Assembly: GCA_041660045.1 (NCBI GenBank)
Contig: JBAZXA010000001.1
Location: forward strand, 248,001 to 312,000
Direction of reading: 5' to 3'
DNA length: 64,000 nucleotides
DNA from: WM-3-3 sp041660045
Lineage (GTDB): Bacteria; Pseudomonadota; Gammaproteobacteria; Methylococcales; Methylomonadaceae
Position 1 is the stretch's first letter; each line of letters opens with the position of its first letter. The notes under the pieces are model-generated. The model was not told the origin of the DNA. It searched no databases and was given only the letters and a program-made list of their open reading frames with translations. Shown piece after piece: positions 17,740 to 24,909 of this stretch. A program made the translations under genes and the position numbers.

Positions 17740-19080
17740 ATGACAAAAAAATACTTTGGTACCGATGGAATACGCGGAAAAGTAGGTGAACCCCCGATAA
17801 CAGCTGATTTTTTATTAAAATTAGGTTGGGCTACTGGACGCGTGTTTGCCAAGGAAGGCAATGGTTTTGTTTTGGTTGGTAAAGATACCCGTATTTCGGG
17901 TTATATGTTTGAGTCAGCATTAGAAGCTGGATTGACTGCCGCAGGAGTTGATACCCACTTACTAGGGCCGATGCCGACACCCGGTATAGCCTATTTAACT
18001 CGGACATTAAGGGCAAAGGCAGGCATTGTGATTAGTGCATCACATAACCCTTATTATGATAATGGCGTCAAATTTTTTTCCACACAAGGTTCAAAATTAG
18101 CCGATGAAGTTGAAAATGAAATTGAATATTATCTAGATTCACCCATAGTAACCGTTGAGTCAGCTAAGTTAGGTAAAGCCAAGCGCATTGTAGACGCCTC
18201 AGGCCGGTATATAGAATTTTGTAAGGGTAGTGTACCTACCCGGCTTGATTTTAGAGGGTTGCGCCTTGTTATAGATTGTGCAAATGGCGCAACTTATCAC
18301 ATAGCACCTTATGTATTTAGCGAGATTGGGGCACAAGTTATCACCATATCCGCTGAACCAGATGGCTTAAACATTAATGATGAATGTGGCTCAACAAAAC
18401 CGGAAAAGCTTGCTGCAGCGGTCTTAGATAATAAGGCTGATTTAGGTATTGCTTTGGACGGCGATGGTGACCGCCTAATTATGGTTGACCATAAAGGTGA
18501 AATAATCGATGGTGATGAACTGATTTATATTATTGCCAAATCAAGATTGGATGCGAAAAAATTGACCGGTCCCGTAGTTGGGACTTTAATGAGCAATCTG
18601 GGCATGGAACACGCGTTAGCCAAGTTAGGCATTCCGTTACTAAGGGCAAAAGTAGGCGACCGCTATGTGATGGAAATGTTAATTGAGAATCAAGGTATTT
18701 TAGGTGGTGAAAATTCTGGACACATCATTTGCTTAGATAGGACCACAACCGGTGACGGCATTATTGCTGCCCTACAAGTAATGGCAGAAATGCAAGCCAC
18801 AGGCAAAAATTTAAATGAATTAAAATCGGGAATGGAAAAATATCCACAGGTGTTGATAAATATTAAAACCAATATAAAAATTAACCCCGATGAAAATGAA
18901 CAAATCAAGAAGGCGGTGGTTTTGGTGGAAGAAAAGCTTGGGCATAATGGTCGTGTGCTATTAAGGGCGTCAGGTACAGAACCATTACTTCGGGTGATGG
19001 TGGAAGGGCAAGATTTAGAAAGTGTCAGGGATTGTGCCAACGAATTGGCGAATACGGTTAGACAAACAATAGCCGCTTGA
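17740..19080 (+). CDS. glmM: Phosphoglucosamine mutase GlmM
   Basis: GlmM interconverts glucosamine-6-phosphate and glucosamine-1-phosphate on the way to UDP-GlcNAc for peptidoglycan and LPS. The 446 residues match E. coli (445). The phosphoserine is Ser101 in SASHNP. The metal loop DGDGDR, the sugar loop GGENSGH and the phosphate-binding RASGTEPLLRVMVEG follow in order. AGGA lies just before ATG 17740. In relatives folP is immediately upstream; here only a terminator and a 105-nt spacer occur. Confidence 0.97.
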   Translation: MTKKYFGTDGIRGKVGEPPITADFLLKLGWATGRVFAKEGNGFVLVGKDTRISGYMFESALEAGLTAAGVDTHLLGPMPTPGIAYLTRTLRAKAGIVISASHNPYYDNGVKFFSTQGSKLADEVENEIEYYLDSPIVTVESAKLGKAKRIVDASGRYIEFCKGSVPTRLDFRGLRLVIDCANGATYHIAPYVFSEIGAQVITISAEPDGLNINDECGSTKPEKLAAAVLDNKADLGIALDGDGDRLIMVDHKGEIIDGDELIYIIAKSRLDAKKLTGPVVGTLMSNLGMEHALAKLGIPLLRAKVGDRYVMEMLIENQGILGGENSGHIICLDRTTTGDGIIAALQVMAEMQATGKNLNELKSGMEKYPQVLINIKTNIKINPDENEQIKKAVVLVEEKLGHNGRVLLRASGTEPLLRVMVEGQDLESVRDCANELANTVRQTIAA

Positions 19081-19302
19081 ATTAGAAAGCATAAGCATAT
19101 ATCATGGTTGGATTAACTGGAAAGGTTTTGTTTAGAACAAAATAGATAAAGCCTAGGCAAAAATATCTAAACACCAATGAATAGCCGTAAAAATTATAAT
19201 TAAAATAATTCATTGGCTACACAGTTATAAAAAATGGGGGGTCCTAATAAATAGTGATCCCCGTAACAGTATCTTTAAATAGAAATCAAGTTTAGACTTT
19301 TT

Positions 19303-19893
19303 ATGTATCAAGCAATTATTGTCGTTCATGTGCTCTTAGGATTAGGCGTTATAGGTTTAGTGCTCATGCAGCAAGGAAAAGGGGCTGATGCAGGTGCGGC
19401 ATTCGGTTCAGGTTCATCAGGATCAGTTTTTGGGGCGCAAGGTTCGGCTTCATTTTTATCCCGAACAACAGCCGTTTTAGCAGCATTGTTTTTTGCAACT
19501 AGTTTAGGATTAACCGTACTCGGTAGCCACCGTGAAACTACGACTGATTTAATGAGTACACCGGATGTTAAGCAAGATAAAATGGTAATGCCTGAAGGCT
19601 TGCCAGATGTTGATGCTTCAAAAGTTACTGAGGTACCAGCTATGGATCTTGACCATAACGCTGATATGAAAAGCCCAGAGCCTGAAAAAGCAATGGAAGA
19701 CATGCCAAAATCTGAAGAAGCACCAAAATCTGAAAATTTGATGCCACAAGATAACATGGTAAAAGAACATCCAATGTCAGAGCAAAGTACCTCTGAAAGC
19801 ACGCCTGTAGAAAAGGCAAAAACTGAGAAAAAAATGGCAAAGAAAAGCCATCAAGCCGATAACAACGCGGCTAAAACCAACGCTAACCATTAA
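19303..19893 (+). CDS. secG: Preprotein translocase subunit SecG with long acidic/Met-rich tail
   Basis: SecG assists SecYE in protein export. Residues 1-75 are the normal SecG: helix 1 (IIVVHVLLGLGVIGLVLMQQGKG), the conserved cytoplasmic loop GADAGAAFGSGSSGSVFG, and helix 2 (FLSRTTAVLAALFFATSLGLTVL). Residues about 90-196 are an unusual low-complexity tail rich in Met, Pro, Glu, Asp and Lys (e.g. MKSPEPEKAMEDMPKSEEAPK) with a basic end KKMAKKSHQADNN. E. coli SecG is 110 residues, so this is nearly twice as long. The glmM-secG-tRNA-Leu order is conserved; tpiA, which sits between glmM and secG in Pseudomonas, is absent. Confidence 0.93.
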   Translation: MYQAIIVVHVLLGLGVIGLVLMQQGKGADAGAAFGSGSSGSVFGAQGSASFLSRTTAVLAALFFATSLGLTVLGSHRETTTDLMSTPDVKQDKMVMPEGLPDVDASKVTEVPAMDLDHNADMKSPEPEKAMEDMPKSEEAPKSENLMPQDNMVKEHPMSEQSTSESTPVEKAKTEKKMAKKSHQADNNAAKTNANH

Positions 19894-19899
19894 GTTTTT

Positions 19900-19984
19900 G
19901 CCGATGTGGTGAAATTGGTAGACACGCCATCTTGAGGGGGTGGTGACGCAAGTCGTGCCGGTTCAAATCCGGCCATCGGTACCA
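19900..19984 (+). tRNA. leuU: tRNA-Leu (anticodon GAG)
   Basis: The 85-nt class II tRNA has acceptor arms GCCGATG / CATCGGT with A discriminator and encoded CCA. The anticodon stem CCATC/GGTGG holds loop TTGAGGG, giving anticodon GAG. The variable arm is long and the T-loop is GGTTCAAATCC. It matches the position of E. coli leuU (GAG) after secG. Its 3' end is the integration site of the element that follows. Confidence 0.96.
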
Positions 19985-20016
19985 AATTAGAGTTTCAACA
20001 AATCCAGTAAAGTCCT

Positions 20017-20052
20017 AAAGCCCGCAAGTTACCTAGCTTCGTGGGCTTTTTT
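20017..20052 (+). terminator. Rho-independent terminator after tRNA-Leu
   Basis: AAAGCCCGC pairs with GTGGGCTTT (one G-T pair) around a 15-nt loop and runs into T6. A related hairpin is found after the right-hand att copy at 24296-24331. Confidence 0.8.
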
Positions 20053-20096
20053 ATGTCCAATACAATCCGGTAAAGGTTGTCTAAATACAGCTAAAA

Positions 20097-20126
20097 ATGT
20101 AACACTGTGAGTAACACTGGCAGTTT
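20097..20126 (+). repeat. 30-bp direct repeat, left copy
   Basis: Identical over 30 nt to 24168-24197. It contains TAACACT twice (TAACACTGTGAG-TAACACT). AGTAACACTGG at 20110-20120 is also inverted as CCAGTGTTACT at 20136-20146, and a further GTGTTACTT lies at 20161-20169 just before the integrase start. These look like arm-type integrase or excisionase binding sites or integrase operators. Confidence 0.85.
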
Positions 20127-20170
20127 TAGGCATGTCCAGTGTTACTTTTTTGTTATTCCGGTGTTACTTT

Positions 20171-21427
20171 ATGGCTATCAAACTCAATAAGGACGTGGTC
20201 TACAGGTCTGCAAAACCAAAAGATACCAACTACAAAATAAATGATGGCGGAGGGCTATCCTTATTGGTTAATGTTGGCGGTGTTAAGCGTTGGTTGTTTC
20301 GTTATCAATTTGAGGGTAAGCCAAATAACCTTGGCTTTGGCCAGTATCCAAACACTACTTTAGAAAACGCAAGGCGACAAGCTGAGCAAGCCCGTAACCA
20401 AATTGCTGAGGGCATCGACCCGGGAGCACTAAGGCGTAACGAGAAGGCCGCTAAGCAATTGGCGCGGGAGAACGAAAGCCGAAATAATCAAGGCATACCT
20501 GCGCTTGAAAGCTTCGCCGATGTTGCGCGGCAATGGCTTAATTCAATCGTGCATCTTACTAGCGGCACCACGCACATAAAAAAAACTAGCCGTATTGAAC
20601 GGTTAGCTTTTCCATTGTTGTGTGATAAACCAATTAAACAAATAAAATCAGCTGATGTTTTGGCGGTGTTAAAGCCGTTAATTGATAAACAGCAGCTTGA
20701 AACAGCGCATAGGCTACATGCCGAAATAAGCGCTATTTTTGCCTATGCAATTGTGCATAGCTATACCGAGTATGACCCAGCACAGCCGGTAGCCAAACAA
20801 ATCCCGGCACAAAAGGTTAGGCATAGGGCTGCAATCATTGACCCCAAACAAGTTGGCCAGCTTTTACGCGACATATACGGCTACAAAGGGACTTTTGCGG
20901 TACAGATGGCATTAAGGCTTAGCCCGTTGCTTTTCCAAAGGCCAGGTGAAATGCGCCAAATGCTATGGGCTGATGTTGATTTGGAGGCTAAGGAGTGGCG
21001 TCCGTATATTAGCAAGACAGACTTTCATCATATTGTACCGTTATCAAAGCAAGCGCTAGCCATGCTGGAGGCGGTTAAGCCGCTTACAGGTGCTGGCCAG
21101 TACGTCTTTCCTTCTAGTCGTGGCGGTAGCCGTCCTATGTCTGATAATACGATTAGAACAGCGTTATTAACGCTTGGATATGACTCAAGCATTCAAACAG
21201 CCCACGGTTTTAGGACGATAGCATCAACGCTATTGAATGAACAAGGCTGGTCTCCTGACGCGATAGAGCGGCAATTAGCACATGCCCCACGCGACCAAGT
21301 CAGGGCAGCTTATAACCGTGCTCAATATTTAGAAGAACGGCGCCGGATGATGCAAGCATGGGCTGACTATTTGGATGAATTAAAGAATGGTGCGCAGGTT
21401 ATGGTGTTTAAAACAGCAACAAATTGA
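20171..21427 (+). CDS. Tyrosine recombinase / P4-type integrase
   Basis: The 418-residue site-specific recombinase catalyses integration at and excision from the tRNA-Leu gene. The N-terminus (DUF4102-type arm-binding domain) has YKINDGGGLSLLVNVGGVKRWLFRY and the LGFGQYPNTTLENARRQA segment. The core has the catalytic Arg in FQRPGEMRQM, the H-x-x-R in AHGFRTIAS, His in LAHAPRDQ and Tyr in RAAYNRAQY, ending with RRRMMQAWADYLD as in P4-family integrases. I chose ATG 20171 (MAIKLNKDVVYRS) over the ATG at 20132, whose extra 13 residues overlap the repeat sites. All catalytic residues are present, so it may be active. Confidence 0.95.
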   Translation: MAIKLNKDVVYRSAKPKDTNYKINDGGGLSLLVNVGGVKRWLFRYQFEGKPNNLGFGQYPNTTLENARRQAEQARNQIAEGIDPGALRRNEKAAKQLARENESRNNQGIPALESFADVARQWLNSIVHLTSGTTHIKKTSRIERLAFPLLCDKPIKQIKSADVLAVLKPLIDKQQLETAHRLHAEISAIFAYAIVHSYTEYDPAQPVAKQIPAQKVRHRAAIIDPKQVGQLLRDIYGYKGTFAVQMALRLSPLLFQRPGEMRQMLWADVDLEAKEWRPYISKTDFHHIVPLSKQALAMLEAVKPLTGAGQYVFPSSRGGSRPMSDNTIRTALLTLGYDSSIQTAHGFRTIASTLLNEQGWSPDAIERQLAHAPRDQVRAAYNRAQYLEERRRMMQAWADYLDELKNGAQVMVFKTATN

Positions 21428-21465
21428 ATTAATCAAATTTAGCCGAAATAGCCAGACGAGGAAAC

Positions 21466-21488
21466 AAACAGGTGTTGTTAACCTGTTT
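21466..21488. repeat. Hairpin after integrase gene
   Basis: AAACAGGT and ACCTGTTT form an 8-bp stem with a 7-nt loop (GTTGTTA) in the 105-nt spacer between the integrase and the next gene. There is no T-run. It could be a weak terminator or an operator for the 21533 gene. Confidence 0.4.
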
Positions 21489-21532
21489 CAAGCCAATCCT
21501 TTCTAACGATTACAAAGTAACGGAGCACCAAA

Positions 21533-22060
21533 ATGTCGAAATATGATAACTACGAAGATATAACTAATTATGAATACCTGATGATACTTAGATACCAGTA
21601 TACTTTTGACAAAAATGACCTAGCCAAGTTGCTAAGAAATTACAAATTACCCATAACGAAAGGCATGACCAGCTTTTTAGCCGATGTAATTGATGGGGAA
21701 ATTGATAGGCCAAAAGGTAAGAAACAATCGAAAATACATCAAGATATTAGAATATGGTTATTAGTTAAGTTGTTGATAGAAGAAGGGTATCCTCTTAGAA
21801 CCAGTAAAACAAAGGAAGGCGCGAGCGAACTAGCAGTAAAGATTCTTAAGGACAATCAAGATATGGATAGAAGGAAAATCCCTTTAGCCAATAGAGGAAA
21901 TCTCACAAAGCCAATTTTCTTAAGCCCTGATGGCGTTATTAGTGCCTACAACCGAGGCAAAAAGTTTGACGATCAACATAATGAAGGAGTTATAGATCAT
22001 AGTACATTAGACAGAGTAATAAACAATTTTCTCGGTCAAATTAAGAATAGCGAAGGATAG
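21533..22060 (+). CDS. Unknown cargo protein of the integrative element, 175 aa
   Basis: I do not recognise this protein. It is hydrophilic and charged, with no signal peptide or membrane helix. The N-terminus is tyrosine/aspartate-rich (MSKYDNYEDITNYEYLM). A central helical stretch contains HQDIRIWLLVKLLIEEGYPL, and the C-terminus is rich in Asp, Asn and Gly. GGAG 8 nt before the ATG makes 21533 a good start. It stands between the integrase and the regulatory genes, separated by 105-nt spacers on both sides. That is the usual cargo slot in small satellites, so a host-interaction or defence role is possible but only by position. Confidence 0.7.
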   Translation: MSKYDNYEDITNYEYLMILRYQYTFDKNDLAKLLRNYKLPITKGMTSFLADVIDGEIDRPKGKKQSKIHQDIRIWLLVKLLIEEGYPLRTSKTKEGASELAVKILKDNQDMDRRKIPLANRGNLTKPIFLSPDGVISAYNRGKKFDDQHNEGVIDHSTLDRVINNFLGQIKNSEG

Positions 22061-22165
22061 GACGACCTTTAAAAGTCATGTTCTATCATAGGAACATCAG
22101 CCAACACAGACTCACTCGATAGAATGAATTAAATTTGCATTTCCTAAATCAATAGAGTGCAAAGC

Positions 22166-22399
22166 ATGACGACAAAATCCAATAAACAACTACCAGAAGC
22201 CGGATTTGTAAGACTACCACAAATCATAGGTAGCAAAAAAACCGACACCCCAGCAATTTTACCTATCGGCCGTACTACATTTTTAAATGGCGTCAGGTCA
22301 GGAAAGTATCCAAAACCCGTTAAACTTGGTGAACGTACTGTTGCTTGGCGCGTTGAGGACATTCGAGCGCTGATAGTAAAGATAGGGGGTGCTGCATGA
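22166..22399 (+). CDS. AlpA-family regulator / excisionase-like
   Basis: The 77-residue protein starts at ATG 22166 (MTTKSNKQ); a GTG at 22157 would add three residues. FVRLPQIIG, then LPIGRTTFLNGVRSGKYPKPVKLGERTVAWRVEDIRALI is the AlpA-type winged helix-turn-helix, in which the 'W.ved...' strand follows the recognition helix. AlpA proteins activate integrase/excision genes in P4-like elements. It overlaps the next gene by 4 nt (ATGA), so the two are translationally coupled. Confidence 0.88.
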   Translation: MTTKSNKQLPEAGFVRLPQIIGSKKTDTPAILPIGRTTFLNGVRSGKYPKPVKLGERTVAWRVEDIRALIVKIGGAA

Positions 22400-23136
22400 A
22401 TATTATAGCCCGCACCCAACAGATCGATAGTACCACTTTGTCTAAAACTTCGTTAAGACTGTTTATTCACGGCGCCAGCAATCAGGTTTGCATAAGCAGC
22501 CTGGACATAGCCAAAGAATTCGGTCGGGAGCATAAGAGCGTACTACGCACCGTTAACGAATTGATAGAAGATTCCACAATCTCACGGCACGAATTTGTGC
22601 CGCGAATTTATAAAAAACGCGGTAAGGAATATCCTTGTTTTGAACTCAACGAAGCAGGCTTTTTGAAGGCCATGCCCTTTATTGGGGGCAGGAAATCGAA
22701 GGAAGGTCAAAAGCGGTTAGTCGATGAATTCTTGAAGGTACGGAAACTTTTAGACCGACAAGCTAAAGAGCGCGAAACCATGGCTTATCAGGTGGCGCGG
22801 CTATCCGGTAAAGACAGTCGGGGCATTCTGACCGATGCTATTCAATCATTCGTGGCTTATGCCAATGGAAGGGGCAGCCAGAACGCTGAACGGTATTTTT
22901 CCAATATCACGAATGCAGTTTATAAGGCCATGCTAGTTATTGAGCCGCAAGCTACCGAGGTAAGGGAATTATTGACGGCAATCCAGCTATCTACGCTAAG
23001 CACGTTCGAGCTGATCGCGGCTCAAGCATTAACCGTAGGCATGGAAAAACAACAGCCGTATAAGGACATTTTCCAAAGTGTTAAAAATACCTTGGCTGGC
23101 TTTGTGGTTGAACCAACGAAACCCCTAAACAGCTGA
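22396..23136 (+). CDS. Rha-family phage regulatory protein
   Basis: The 246-residue protein has an N-terminal Rha domain (about residues 25-110). The family pattern VCISSLDIAKEFGREHKSVLRTVNEL, then the FELNEAGFLKAMPFIGGRKSKE segment, is clear. Rha proteins occur in lambdoid and P22-type phages and satellites and interfere with infection when the host lacks IHF. The C-terminal half is helical and unassigned. It is coupled to the AlpA-like gene upstream by an ATGA overlap and is 1 nt from the winged-helix gene downstream, so the three form one operon. Confidence 0.85.
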   Translation: MNIIARTQQIDSTTLSKTSLRLFIHGASNQVCISSLDIAKEFGREHKSVLRTVNELIEDSTISRHEFVPRIYKKRGKEYPCFELNEAGFLKAMPFIGGRKSKEGQKRLVDEFLKVRKLLDRQAKERETMAYQVARLSGKDSRGILTDAIQSFVAYANGRGSQNAERYFSNITNAVYKAMLVIEPQATEVRELLTAIQLSTLSTFELIAAQALTVGMEKQQPYKDIFQSVKNTLAGFVVEPTKPLNS

Positions 23137-23137
23137 T

Positions 23138-23494
23138 ATGGGCAGGGTTAGAGTTACAAAAAAGCAGTACATCGCTCAAGACGTGGATATGATCCGTTCC
23201 GCCGCTTACCTGGATTTAAGCGGCAATGCGGTTAAATTGCTTGTCCTGATGCAATGCCATTGGCGCATGTATGAACCTATTGCTTACAGTATAAGCGAGG
23301 CACAAAAGCGGGTTGGTTGTTGTCGAGGTAATGCCCACAAAGCGTTTAAGGAACTGGAAGCCCACGGCTTTATTAAGCTAGTCTTGGAAGGTCATTTTTA
23401 CAAGCAATTGGCTAGACGGTGGCGGTTGACTTTCCGTGAATATAACGACCAAAAGCGTACCGATGAATGGCAAAATTGGACACCCGAAAATTGA
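23138..23494 (+). CDS. Winged-helix DNA-binding protein, replication-type, 118 aa
   Basis: The protein begins MGRVRVTKKQYIAQDVDM and has a helix-turn-helix region (about residues 25-90: LDLSGNAVKLLVLMQC, AQKRVGCCRGNAHKAFKELEAHGFIKL), followed by a beta-wing and WRLTFREY. This resembles the N-terminal DNA-binding half of phage replication-initiation-like proteins. After the TGA stop at 23492-23494 the same frame stays open for 26 more codons to 23575. It runs through a seven-codon repeat (MPYAERV, MPYSEQV), so the original protein may have been longer, or the repeats are iterons. It follows the rha-like gene by 1 nt. Confidence 0.72.
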   Translation: MGRVRVTKKQYIAQDVDMIRSAAYLDLSGNAVKLLVLMQCHWRMYEPIAYSISEAQKRVGCCRGNAHKAFKELEAHGFIKLVLEGHFYKQLARRWRLTFREYNDQKRTDEWQNWTPEN

Positions 23495-23500
23495 TTTGCT

Positions 23501-23644
23501 TGTTCAATATATGAACGCTTCATGCCGTATGCTGAACGAGTCATGCCGTATAGTGAACAGGTGTTCATTATATGAACGCCATGCTAAATAAATCAATAAC
23601 TTAGGTATTGCCATTATTGCCTTTAGTGTTCACCATACGGGATG
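23501..23644. repeat. Iteron-like repeat cluster in the element
   Basis: Two 21-nt tandem units (23519-23539 and 23540-23560) share TCATGCCGTAT..TGAAC at 16 of 21 positions. An inverted copy lies at 23625-23644 (its reverse strand reads CATCCCGTATGGTGAACACT). Two partial palindromes, GTTCAATATATGAAC at 23502-23516 and GTTCATTATATGAAC at 23562-23576, flank the tandem pair. The cluster follows the winged-helix gene inside a 358-nt non-coding gap, as expected for a replication origin or autoregulatory site. Confidence 0.7.
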
Positions 23645-23818
23645 TACCTATTATTTACCATACCCTGTACTTTTATCAGGGTGTTACTAGACTTGAGATT
23701 TAGGATTAAGCGAGACAGAAAGCAGAGTAAGCTGCTTGAAAACATCAAAAAACATAATGTCACAGAGCAAATTTATCGTAAACAAATGAAATATTGAATT
23801 ATCTTTTATGCACAAAGC

Positions 23819-23834
23819 GCCCGCCTAGGCGGGC
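23819..23834. promoter_or_regulatory. Perfect GC-rich 16-nt palindrome before the DUF3820-like gene
   Basis: GCCCGCCTAGGCGGGC is a perfect palindrome in an AT-rich gap, ending 6 nt before the AGGAG ribosome-binding site of the 23853 gene. It could be an operator, or fold in the mRNA near the ribosome-binding site. Confidence 0.5.
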
Positions 23835-23852
23835 AATATAGGAGCATTAGCT

Positions 23853-24158
23853 ATGGCGTTGATAAATATTGGTAAATATAAAGGTCGGCCACTTTCCGAA
23901 ATGAAGACATCATACATAATGTGGCTAGTTAGCAACGACCATATTAGGTTTGCCCGCTGGCCATTAGTTTTGGATTTATTAGCTGAGTTACAGCAAAGAT
24001 TTTACAATTATGATTGTTTAATTTCGGAGCTAACGATGTCAGAGCCCGCAAACGAGTTTTGGAAAAGCCCTGAGCTGGATAAAAGGCGGCAGGCCGAGAA
24101 GGTGGAAAAATTAAAACTGCTGGAGCTAAGAAGAATTTCAGAAAAGCCAGCTAGGTAA
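23853..24158 (+). CDS. Small DUF3820-like protein, 101 aa
   Basis: The N-terminus MALINIGKYKGRPLSEMKTSYIMWLVSND matches the short DUF3820 pattern (fGKYKGk.lseip..Yl.WL), known from small phage proteins and the tail of some exonucleases. A charged helical C-terminus follows (KRRQAEKVEKLKLLELRRI). AGGAG lies 8 nt before ATG 23853, a strong translation start. It is the last gene of the element, 9 nt before the right copy of the 30-bp repeat. Function is unknown. Confidence 0.75.
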   Translation: MALINIGKYKGRPLSEMKTSYIMWLVSNDHIRFARWPLVLDLLAELQQRFYNYDCLISELTMSEPANEFWKSPELDKRRQAEKVEKLKLLELRRISEKPAR

Positions 24159-24167
24159 AAACCAAAT

Positions 24168-24197
24168 ATGTAACACTGTGAGTAACACTGGCAGTTT
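24168..24197 (+). repeat. 30-bp direct repeat, right copy
   Basis: Identical to 20097-20126. It lies 53 nt inside the right att copy at 24250-24264. The left copy lies 113 nt inside the left att copy. Confidence 0.85.
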
Positions 24198-24249
24198 GAC
24201 ATATTATTTATACGTTATTAATCAATAACTTATATCTATTTTAAAGACC

Positions 24250-24264
24250 GGCCATCGTACCATT
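24250..24264 (+). repeat. Right att copy: degenerate tRNA-Leu 3' end
   Basis: CCGGCCATCGTACCA repeats the tRNA-Leu 3' end (19969-19984) but lacks one G. The loss fits drift in a copy that no longer has to work as a tRNA end after integration. Confidence 0.75.
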
Positions 24265-24295
24265 TCAGCATCCAGTAGGGTGCAATAAAATCCAA

Positions 24296-24331
24296 AAACC
24301 CGCAAGCCCCTGGCTTAGTGGGTTTTTTTAT
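24296..24331 (+). terminator. Terminator after the right att copy
   Basis: AAAAACCCGC pairs with GTGGGTTTTT (one G-T pair) and continues into T. It is related in sequence and position to the tRNA-Leu terminator at 20017-20052, so the segment duplicated by integration appears to extend past the tRNA end. Confidence 0.75.
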
Positions 24332-24909
24332 GGTCTAAAATTTTTCCGATGAAATATTGGTTAGCAAATATACAATTGGAAATATCAAATGTATTGGTTT
24401 GGAAAACACTAGTAATTCAGGTTGAGGTCACTAAATTTTCAGTTCATCCAGAGCTATTTATAATATAAGTCTGCAAGCGCAAGATTTATGGGCCCTATTT
24501 TAGTGTACCGGAGTTGATTTAGGCGATTTGTGTTGCTGCGATGTTTAGTTAATTCAAGCTCCCCAGCCATGGGCGATTTAGCTTGTATGTTCGGTACCGA
24601 ACATACTCTGAAGATGAATTAATATAAGATAAACCTAAAGTTGTTGCTTCATATAACTATACAAACCTTTTTACGCAACGAACCTACTCATCACTGTCCA
24701 GGTTAGAGTTGATTGTCATTTAACTAAGTACAGTCGTGCTAAGTGATGAAATACCTGTTTGTTAATCTTATCTCAAGGAAAACTAGTAGATTATAGTCAA
24801 GACTAGAGCAACTCCTAAGCGGGTTTAAAGTCATGTTTTCGGGAGACAATTTTATCGCCTACTGCCCCAAATCTTCGCCATTCAAGGTGAATTCAATACA
24901 TACTGAACA
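24332..24909. other. Non-coding region upstream of shc
   Basis: About 580 nt with no credible ORF or RNA gene. The only clear structure is the perfect palindrome at 24585-24606. Confidence 0.5.
24585..24606. promoter_or_regulatory. Perfect 22-bp palindrome (candidate operator)
   Basis: GTATGTTCGGT and ACCGAACATAC are exact reverse complements with no spacer. It lies 304 nt before the shc start in otherwise unstructured AT-rich DNA. Such a site fits a dimeric regulator, but none is identified. Confidence 0.6.

Larger units (their letters stand above)
19969..24264 (+). mobile_element. Small integrative element (about 4.3 kb) in tRNA-Leu
   Basis: A P4-type integrase lies right after the tRNA-Leu gene and reads away from it. 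The 3' end of the tRNA (CCGGCCATCGGTACCA, 19969-19984) recurs as CCGGCCATCGTACCA at 24250-24264, with one G missing. Each copy is followed by a related CCCGCAAG...GTGGG terminator, and a 30-bp perfect repeat lies inside both ends. Cargo: integrase, unknown 175-aa protein, AlpA-like, Rha-like, winged-helix protein with iteron-like repeats, DUF3820-like protein. This resembles a phage satellite or its remnant. There are no capsid, terminase or plasmid-transfer genes. Borders are approximate. Confidence 0.82.

Noticed and set aside
19174..19216. Hairpin CCAATGAAT / ATTCATTGG between glmM and secG
   Set aside because: 9-bp arms but a 25-nt AT-rich spacer and no T-run; likely chance.
19326..19802. 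158-codon minus-strand frame
   Set aside because: Antisense to secG; the plus strand is the conserved gene.
23501..23644. CRISPR array
   Set aside because: Only two tandem 21-nt units plus one inverted copy, no spacers of constant length and no cas genes; an iteron-like set is the better reading.
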